Positions 6,531 to 13,824 of a stretch of 64,000 bases of DNA are shown one piece after another (the stretch's first letter is position 1; every line of letters starts with the position of its first letter). The stretch lies in assembly GCA_021817145.1 (NCBI GenBank), contig JAKAVV010000009.1:26286-90285 (forward strand). Reading direction: 5' to 3'. Under the pieces are notes generated by a model that was not told the DNA's origin, did not search any database, and saw only the letters and a list, made by a program, of their open reading frames with translations. This DNA is from a bacterium (lineage in GTDB: Bacteria > Vulcanimicrobiota > JABDET01). A program made the translations under genes and the position numbers.

Positions 6531-7577
6531 ATGAATAAAAGTTTTAAAACCGCAGCAGCGATTTTTATCTTTTTGATCCTGCCTCAAATTTTTTTAGGCG
6601 CAGTAAAAAAGTATGCCAGTAAAATAACTTATTATGATCCTTTAACAAGACTCATGACTTTGAAGATTAATCCTGTTTTAAAGATTCCACCTGATTTTAT
6701 CGTTTACTATCATGGGAAAATCATCGGGGATCTGGCTGCGCCTGAAAATTTAGGCAGCAGATTAACCGGTATTTTTGAACCTTACGGGAATTTCATCCCT
6801 TTTAAGAATATGTCGGGAAAAAAGATTCAGCTTGCTTATTCTAGGGGAAAAATACCAGGCATGAAACTGGGTTTAAAGGTTATTTCTCGCCATGTCATTC
6901 CTCCTGTCAATTGTTCTTCTTGTTCTGGGAAATTGATTCGATTGTCAGGAGGGGAAAATAAAGGGGTAAAAATAGGCAGCTATTTTGATCTTTATTCAGG
7001 GCATTTTTGGACAGCAAATTCTGTGATTGTCTGGGTTGGAAGTAGAACTGCTGTTGCCCGGATCATCCCTCCTGTATTTTCTCATTTGCCTGTTACTTTT
7101 GGAATAGAAGAAACCCCTCCTCAGAATTTGCCTAATTATTCTTATTCAGGAGGCTCTTCTTTATTTGCTCTTTACCGAGTCAATGCGGAAAGAATCCCTT
7201 CTCATCTCCAGAATTCGCTTCATTATTCTGATCAACATATTGGAGCCAGATTTACGATTCATCAAAAAAAGATAGAAGTTTCTTTGGCGAATCATGGGGC
7301 TCATCCCTTGTCCTTTGTCTGGAAAGAGTGCGAATATGTTGATCCAGAAGGGAACACTCATTTATTGATTCCCCAAACCCATTCTTTTCTTAAAATGAAA
7401 GTGCTGGCAGGGGAAACAAGAAACTTTGTTTTGACTCCAAAAGACGGTACAAGAATTGGAAGAGTTCCCTCTCATACGAATCTTATTGTCAGCACAATGA
7501 GAGTGATTCTCATGTTGAAATCGGGCAGAATCGTTTTACCGTATCAGTTCTTTTTTGCTGTGAATAAAAAAAGTTAG
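6531..7577 (+). CDS. Secreted protein of unknown function, long paralog
   Basis: The 348-residue protein has a clear Sec signal peptide (residues 1-24, hydrophobic core AAAIFIFLILPQIFLG). Residues about 28-110 are homologous to almost the whole of the protein at 8083-8403, sharing the pattern Y-[DN]-P-x-T-x-x-M, an F-x-x-Y-x-H/F-H segment and [FY]-x-P-[YS]-G-x-F/Y. The rest is beta-rich and specific to this paralog: a CSSCSG pair near residue 130 and a segment after residue 205 resembling extracellular beta-sandwich proteins. The ATG at 6531 is chosen because AAAGGAGG lies seven to eight bases upstream. I do not recognise the family. Confidence 0.8.
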   Translation: MNKSFKTAAAIFIFLILPQIFLGAVKKYASKITYYDPLTRLMTLKINPVLKIPPDFIVYYHGKIIGDLAAPENLGSRLTGIFEPYGNFIPFKNMSGKKIQLAYSRGKIPGMKLGLKVISRHVIPPVNCSSCSGKLIRLSGGENKGVKIGSYFDLYSGHFWTANSVIVWVGSRTAVARIIPPVFSHLPVTFGIEETPPQNLPNYSYSGGSSLFALYRVNAERIPSHLQNSLHYSDQHIGARFTIHQKKIEVSLANHGAHPLSFVWKECEYVDPEGNTHLLIPQTHSFLKMKVLAGETRNFVLTPKDGTRIGRVPSHTNLIVSTMRVILMLKSGRIVLPYQFFFAVNKKS

Positions 7578-7588
7578 AGGACAGCAGC

Positions 7589-7618
7589 TTATCCACAGAA
7601 AAAATGGGTTTATTCACA
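7589..7618. promoter_or_regulatory. DnaA-box-like sites upstream of structured RNA copy 2
   Basis: A consensus-strength TTATCCACA (7589-7597) and TTATTCACA (7610-7618) precede the RNA promoter. The first two bases of the first site lie outside the 435-bp repeat, so copy 1 has a weaker version of that site. Confidence 0.5.
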
Positions 7619-7628
7619 GTTTTTCCAA

Positions 7629-7657
7629 TTGACAGGTGGTAGAAAATCTGGTAAAGT
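7629..7657 (+). promoter_or_regulatory. Promoter of structured RNA copy 2
   Basis: TTGACA (7629-7634), 17 bp and TAAAGT (7652-7657) are the same promoter as in copy 1, with transcription predicted from about 7664. Confidence 0.65.
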
Positions 7658-7663
7658 AATACT

Positions 7664-8017
7664 TGTGCCACGGGAAACCAGAAGCACGGTCAAGGAAAAG
7701 ACAGAAACACCCTCTTCATCATGAGAAGCTTGATATTATGATGGAGTGTCCTGTAAGAAGGACTAAGCGATACCTGGTCAGTCATACACCAAGAGGATCG
7801 TAAAAGTAAAGGATGGATTTTCCAAAGGAAAGCCATGCATGGGGAAGTATGACAGGGGTTTAAGTTTACACCCCCTAGAGAGTTACAGCGAGACGGCCGA
7901 AAAATAGGCTGAAAGCCGTGGACTTAGAAAAAACAAGAGGGATGCAGCAGAGATGCTGCTGGGAACAAGCTCCCAGGTTTTTCGAATCCAGAAAAACTAC
8001 CCCTCTTTTTTCTTTTG
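7664..8017 (+). ncRNA. Unidentified structured RNA of about 350 nt, copy 2
   Basis: This is an identical copy of the RNA predicted at 6077-6430, with the same hairpins and T-rich end. Here the next gene starts closer (ATG at 8083) and no strong separate promoter is evident in the 57-bp gap, so read-through from the RNA promoter could drive the short secreted paralog. Ends are estimated. Confidence 0.65.
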
Positions 8018-8082
8018 TGACAAAAGTACTTCCCTTTCGATCTATAGGGTGCTACCATAAAAAGCAGGAGAGAGAGTTTTGA

Positions 8083-8403
8083 ATGATAAGACTGTTTAAA
8101 AAAGTAGGATTAATCGCTGCTTTTATTCTTTTTATCGGGCAGATTTCTGTTTGGGGACAAGGGGGATTTTACGGCAGAATTGTCCGCTATAATCCTTCCA
8201 CTCAAATGATGGAATTGATGACTGAAACTCCTGTGCCTGGTGGAAAGAGTTTTTTCTTGTTTCACAATCGGATAGAACTTGGGATTTTGTTTCACCCAAA
8301 GAGGTTTAATGGAGAACTTTTCGGATATTTTGCTCCTTCTGGATACTTTAGAAAATTGAAAAATGCGCGTGGAATGGAAGTGGCTCTTGTGGTTCGGCCT
8401 TAA
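8083..8403 (+). CDS. Secreted protein of unknown function, short paralog
   Basis: This 106-residue protein has a signal peptide (about residues 1-25, hydrophobic core LIAAFILFIGQISVWG). Its mature part aligns end to end with residues about 28-110 of the longer protein at 6531-7577: Y-N-P-S-T-Q-M against Y-D-P-L-T-R-L, G-Y-F-A-P-S-G-Y against G-I-F-E-P-Y-G-N. The long C-terminal region of the paralog is absent. The ATG at 8083 has an AGGAGAG element upstream. Both genes follow an identical structured RNA block, so RNA and gene were probably duplicated together. The family is not recognised. Confidence 0.72.
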   Translation: MIRLFKKVGLIAAFILFIGQISVWGQGGFYGRIVRYNPSTQMMELMTETPVPGGKSFFLFHNRIELGILFHPKRFNGELFGYFAPSGYFRKLKNARGMEVALVVRP

Positions 8404-9084
8404 ATGGCTCTCTGTTCGCGCTGTCATCAAGAATTAAATCAAGATCTCCCTAGTAGCCCTATTTTGCTTCACTTCGTTCATTTCTTGGAACTGTATTGAT
8501 AGATGCAGCGAATGCAGATTTTAAGGCTTAAATCAACCTCTGGGCTTAGTCTAACAGACCCCGTCAAAGAACTTGTCAACAGGAGCCGCAAAAAGAAAGG
8601 GAAACAATCTTTTGCTCTTGAATTTTAGCAAAAAATGGCTGTGGATAAAATGACTGGGAAAATAATGGGTGGGATGACCGGATTTGCCAAAAAGGTTACG
8701 ATTAATTTAGTCTATGAATTCATCGATCAACGGACAAAAGAAATCAAAGATGAGCTGACCAGTTGAATATGCGGTTGGACTCCATTATGTCCGTGTTGAT
8801 GGAAAAGCTTAAATAAGCGCCGCCATCTCGCGGTCAGGGTTTATCTGACAGTTTACATTCAATTTTCAACTTTTAAATTGCCGATTCGATTCAACTCTTT
8901 TGTATTATTGGCAACCAGAACCGCGTTTAACGATTTGGCATGCGCCGCTTTGAAGTTTAAGCTGACTTCTATCGATTGTAGACCTGCAATTTTATTCTGT
9001 CAATAGCCCGAATCGAGTTATGTTGGAGAACTAGCAGTTCCACTATCGCGGCTGCTGCCAAGCCCTAATAAGTAAAAGTACGCT
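8404..9084. other. Intergenic stretch, mostly without recognisable features
   Basis: This 680-bp gap separates the short secreted paralog from the convergent pseudopilin operon. Apart from a broken small reading frame at 8635-8816 it holds nothing I can identify: no repeat copies, tRNA-like folds or strong promoters. Its patchwork of short open frames suggests decayed coding sequence. Confidence 0.5.
8635..8816 (+). pseudogene. Small protein gene, apparently frameshifted
   Basis: An ATG at 8635 opens a 43-codon frame with well-behaved codon use (it begins MAVDKMTGKIMGGMTG and ends KEIKDELTS) that stops at TGA 8764-8766. A second frame starting at ATG 8769 continues for 15 codons (MRLDSIMSVLMEKLK). 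Joined, they would give an amphipathic helical protein of about 60 residues, so one frameshift may separate them. No convincing ribosome-binding site is visible. It could also be chance. Confidence 0.3.
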
Positions 9085-10314
9085 TTACTGCGATATCCAG
9101 CTTTCTAAGATTGGGGTTTTTGTGAGATTTGAAGATGAGCTCTGTAAACATTCATCATAGAGAATTTCGGCGCCTGCGCTGTGCCCTGTTGAAATAGTGT
9201 TTGCAACAACAGCTCCAGAGATAGTTCCAATTCCGCCTCCATTGATAGCAAAACTTCCTGTAGGGGCATAAAGAGCAAATGTCGCGCTGTCAGTACCATC
9301 GAAAGTGAAAGAAGGAGTATAAGGAGAAGGCATTCCATAAACAAAAAACCCTGCTGCTCCACCTGTTGGATTTGTTATTTGCGCATGTCCATTCCCTGTC
9401 ATAGAATCGTAAATGTACAATCTGACTGGATTAGTGGCAGGACAATCAGCCTCCAAAACACTGCTTCCACTAACTGTCAAAGATTGAAAAGAGTACGCTT
9501 GACCACATTCTAATTGAATTGTGCCGCTGACTGAATATGAGCTGTATGCCCCTGGAGGAATGACCCCTCCAGTAACAGTTGGCGGGGATGTTCCTGGACC
9601 ACCTGTTGGATCAGTAATTGGAGCAATAGGAATTGAGTTAGATAAAGTTGTTTCATTTGTATAGCATCCACTGCAAAGAGTAGCAGTAGCTCCAGAGCCA
9701 ACTTCCACAGTTCCAACAGATGCATTGCCACTTAGGGTGATGCTGTTCCCGCTGCCTGGGTTAACTCCAACATTTCCATAATTGTTGTCCAGCGCGCCTG
9801 TTCCACCGCATTCTGTCCCTTTGAAGCTATTTACTTCTTGACTGTCGGTTTGAGTTTTGTATGAAAGCAGCGGTCCTTGAAATGGCCAGGAGCTAACCAG
9901 AACCAGCTCGTTAAGGGTTTTGGTTGTGCCTGACATATCCCCTGTTGAAGTGAGATAAGCCATTCCTGGTGGAATAGGGGTCCCATTATAAGTTTGGGTT
10001 GTGGGGCAGTTGTTAAAAGTTACGGCTTGATTTGTCATCATTGCATGATTAGTTAGAGTTTGAGGAACTAAAGAGTCTGTTCCTAGACAGGTGGTTGATG
10101 GAGCTGGGAGTTTGTTCTCCTCAATATCATACATTTCATTGGCAATTCCTGCTTGGGCTGCATAATGAGCCAGCATGTTCTCCTTGGATTGGAATGCAGT
10201 GGAAAGGGTTTGGGTTCCGCGGGAAGCAAGAGCAAATCCAATGATTGTAACCACAAATAGGACAATCAATACAACAGCCATTGCCATCCCTTTTTTCGTT
10301 TTTTTCTGTTCCAT
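9085..10314 (-). CDS. PilX-like pilus assembly / pseudopilin-associated protein
   Basis: The 409-residue protein has a short basic N-terminus, one strong membrane helix at about residues 10-30 and then a PilX-like helix rich in Gln and Ala (SKENMLAHYAAQAGIANEMYDIEE). The remaining 300 residues are Gly/Ser/Thr-rich, with beta-type repeats and a few cysteines that could form disulfides. It is the last gene of a three-gene minor-pilin operon. Minor pilins and PilX act at the tip or in priming of type IV pili. The ATG at 10314 is preferred over an in-frame GTG at 10323 because that GTG is part of the GGGGGTG ribosome-binding site. Confidence 0.75.
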   Translation of the reverse strand: MEQKKTKKGMAMAVVLIVLFVVTIIGFALASRGTQTLSTAFQSKENMLAHYAAQAGIANEMYDIEENKLPAPSTTCLGTDSLVPQTLTNHAMMTNQAVTFNNCPTTQTYNGTPIPPGMAYLTSTGDMSGTTKTLNELVLVSSWPFQGPLLSYKTQTDSQEVNSFKGTECGGTGALDNNYGNVGVNPGSGNSITLSGNASVGTVEVGSGATATLCSGCYTNETTLSNSIPIAPITDPTGGPGTSPPTVTGGVIPPGAYSSYSVSGTIQLECGQAYSFQSLTVSGSSVLEADCPATNPVRLYIYDSMTGNGHAQITNPTGGAAGFFVYGMPSPYTPSFTFDGTDSATFALYAPTGSFAINGGGIGTISGAVVANTISTGHSAGAEILYDECLQSSSSNLTKTPILESWISQ

Positions 10315-10327
10315 TACAAACACCCCC

Positions 10328-11044
10328 TTAATTATTGGGTAAAGATAAAATCCAGTTTCCGGAAGCGCAGTTTCCAGAATTTACTGGAATTCCAGGATTA
10401 TAAGTGGTGAGCTGTCCGCCATAAGTTTTTGCGGCATTGAGCTGAAGATAATACATTCCTGGAACCCCACAGGAAGTTTGAACTTCAAAATTCTCAATAT
10501 ACTGCGACAGTACGGTTTGAGGAACTGATGCGCTCTCTATGCTGGCTGCAGAAGGAGTGGGGGCTGGAACAATAGAGGACAATTCCGTATTAATAGTTGT
10601 GAGCGCTTCTTCTTTTCGAATCAGTTCATAATAGCTGGTCCCTGTCCTCGGGGTTAAATAATAGCAGATCCATTTCTGCCAGCAGGGTTTACCCGCATCT
10701 GATGTTGGAGAGCTGCCGCAGTTAGATCCAGATCCAGAAGGTTCTCCATTGTAAATCACAAATTGACCGCTGGAATTTCTGGATGAAATCAAAACAAGAG
10801 CAGTGCTGCTGTTAGGAGCAGCAGGTGAAATCCCTGCTGGATCTGATTCTTGGATATCTTTTGCTACTTCTGCCAGGGCATACTGTGTTCCCATTTGAAC
10901 ATCGGCTTGAGAGGACCCTGCAGCATAATAAGTCTGGCTTAATGTAAAGAAACTCACGATTAAAGTGGTAACAATGGCAAAAATAGCGGTTGCCACAATA
11001 GCTTCAATTAAAGTAAACCCACGGCATCTCATTTGGTTACCCAT
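10328..11044 (-). CDS. Type IV minor pilin, PilW-like
   Basis: The protein (238 residues) carries a class III prepilin signal, MRCRG then FTLIEAIVATAIFAIV, cut after the Gly by a prepilin peptidase, with the Glu at mature position 5. A beta-rich globular domain containing several cysteines follows. The start at 11044 has GGAGG seven bases upstream and overlaps the preceding pilin gene by 16 bp; a second ATG at 11032 overlaps it by only 4 bp. It is probably part of a minor-pilin tip complex with its two neighbours. Confidence 0.85.
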   Translation of the reverse strand: MGNQMRCRGFTLIEAIVATAIFAIVTTLIVSFFTLSQTYYAAGSSQADVQMGTQYALAEVAKDIQESDPAGISPAAPNSSTALVLISSRNSSGQFVIYNGEPSGSGSNCGSSPTSDAGKPCWQKWICYYLTPRTGTSYYELIRKEEALTTINTELSSIVPAPTPSAASIESASVPQTVLSQYIENFEVQTSCGVPGMYYLQLNAAKTYGGQLTTYNPGIPVNSGNCASGNWILSLPNN

Positions 11045-11481
11045 GTGGATGCCTCCACCTCCTCAAGTGGTCCTATTCCACCAAGTCCCCCCATTGGTTG
11101 TTTCCACGAGACAAAAACATCTAACTCAGCCACTCCTCCAACAAGTTGAGGCGGTGGAGTGTTTGCTGTTACCTGATAGGTATAACTTTCATTTTTTGCG
11201 GCTCCATTGTTTTGACTGGATATGGTGATGGTCCCATGAGTAAAAGGGGGATGGGGGTTAGGTCCGGTAGGAGGAGCGGGGTAAAGGGTCCAGTACTCAT
11301 TCGAATATAAGGTAAGCAGCTGATTGGCAATCTGGGTGGCGGAATAAATGTTTTGGGACCCTGAAATTCCTGTAATGGAAGCGGGGAATATTCCCAATAA
11401 GAACAAAAATCCAATTAATAGGATAGAAGAGGCTAACAGCACCTCCAATAAACTAAGCCCTTTTTCAGTTTTGCTTTTCAT
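11029..11481 (-). CDS. Type IV minor pilin, PilV-like
   Basis: The 150-residue protein has a prepilin-type N-terminus (EKG then LSLLEVLLASSILLIGF) with the conserved Glu at mature position 5. A proline-rich loop (PAPPTGPNPHPPF) and a small beta domain follow. It is the first gene of the minor-pilin operon. Minor pilins of this type (also called GspI/PilV-like) help initiate the pilus fibre. No major pilin, PilB or PilQ gene lies in this window. Confidence 0.85.
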   Translation of the reverse strand: MKSKTEKGLSLLEVLLASSILLIGFLFLLGIFPASITGISGSQNIYSATQIANQLLTLYSNEYWTLYPAPPTGPNPHPPFTHGTITISSQNNGAAKNESYTYQVTANTPPPQLVGGVAELDVFVSWKQPMGGLGGIGPLEEVEASTWVTK

Positions 11482-11626
11482 CTGCGTTTTATTCTAACTG
11501 TTATTATAACATACCTTTGGGGTAAAATCTACCCTCCATAAGGGGGAAAAAAATTATCCTTCGGCTAATAGAAGGGTTTAATCAGATTTTCAAGAACCCA
11601 AAAGCTCAAGAAGCGGTTTAATTTGA

Positions 11627-12934
<1,308 letters not shown>

Positions 12935-12938
12935 GGTC

Positions 12939-13805
12939 GTGAAAGGCACAATTCTGGTTGTTGATGATGATGACGCTATCCGGAATTTAATCAAAGCTGT
13001 CCTTGAAGACAGCGGGTTTACTGTTGTGGAAGCTAAAGATGGCGAAGATGCTGTTGCCGTGGCTCGAAATCAGTCCCCTCACTTGATTCTTTTAGATGTT
13101 ATGCTGCCTCGGATTGATGGGTTTTCTATTTGCAAAGAATTAAAGCTTTCTCCGATTACTCGACATATCCCCATTATTTTTGTGACCGTTCGGGACCAGG
13201 CTCAAGATCGAATTGATGGGTTTAAAATTGGAGCTGATGATTATATCACAAAACCTTTCTCCCCTTTAGAACTAGTAGCAAGGGTAGAAGCGGTTTTAAA
13301 TCGCGCTTTCCATCTATTGGATTCTCTGACAGGGCTGCCTGGAAAAGGTGTGCTGGAAGAAGAGGTTCTAAAAGGACTGGATGGGAAACGTCCTTTTTCT
13401 ATTCTTGCTTTTCGATTAGAAAAAGGGGGAAAATTGGTGGAGCAGTGCGGGTTTCCCAAAGCCGCAGAAGAGATTATTCTCCTTGCCAATGTTTTGATCA
13501 AGGTTCTTTCTAGAGAAGGGGATAGACAGGATTTTTTAAGTTTGTATGATCGTTATACAGACATTATTCTTACTTTTGCCGAAAAGCCTGATGAAATATT
13601 TGACGAAATTGCGAATATATGGAGAAAACTGCAGCCTATCGAGGAGAAAAGATTAGGGGCTTCAGGGCTCCTGCAGTTAAACAGGGTGCATCTCAGAGTT
13701 GAAGATTTAAGCGCGAATTTAGAGCTTATTTTTAAAAAAGTTCAAGATTTTTTTGAAGCTGGGGCTAAAAACGAAAAATTATCTTCTATTGGAACCTTAA
13801 AATAG
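12939..13805 (+). CDS. Response regulator, receiver plus degenerate GGDEF-like domain
   Basis: Residues 1-120 form a receiver domain with the acidic pocket VVDDDD, the phospho-acceptor Asp53 in LLDVMLP and the Lys in ITKPFSP. A C-terminal domain of about 160 residues starts DSLTGLPGKG, the usual entry to a GGDEF diguanylate cyclase domain, but no GGDEF motif follows. It is therefore either an inactive GGDEF relative or a distinct output domain. The GTG at 12939 is chosen because it starts just before the receiver fold and 4 bp after ahcY; an upstream frame would overlap ahcY by 59 bp. No kinase partner is adjacent. Confidence 0.8.
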   Translation: MKGTILVVDDDDAIRNLIKAVLEDSGFTVVEAKDGEDAVAVARNQSPHLILLDVMLPRIDGFSICKELKLSPITRHIPIIFVTVRDQAQDRIDGFKIGADDYITKPFSPLELVARVEAVLNRAFHLLDSLTGLPGKGVLEEEVLKGLDGKRPFSILAFRLEKGGKLVEQCGFPKAAEEIILLANVLIKVLSREGDRQDFLSLYDRYTDIILTFAEKPDEIFDEIANIWRKLQPIEEKRLGASGLLQLNRVHLRVEDLSANLELIFKKVQDFFEAGAKNEKLSSIGTLK

Positions 13806-13824
13806 CAGTGTTGAGTTTGACATT

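Larger units (their letters stand above)
7591..8025 (+). repeat. 435-bp perfect direct repeat, copy 2
   Basis: This block is identical to 6004-6438 with a constant offset of 1587 bp. It starts 13 bp after the stop codon of the first secreted paralog and ends 57 bp before the second. Confidence 0.95.

Noticed and set aside
6288..6587. Minus-strand frame of 99 codons across the structured RNA
   Set aside because: No ribosome-binding site or family match, it runs through hairpins, and the identical block at copy 2 does not preserve the same frame beyond the repeat.
9105..9362. Leu-rich frames antisense or out of frame in the pilin operon
   Set aside because: Out-of-frame readings of Gly/Ser/Thr-rich sequence give Leu-rich artefacts; the pilin-type frames have signals and ribosome-binding sites.
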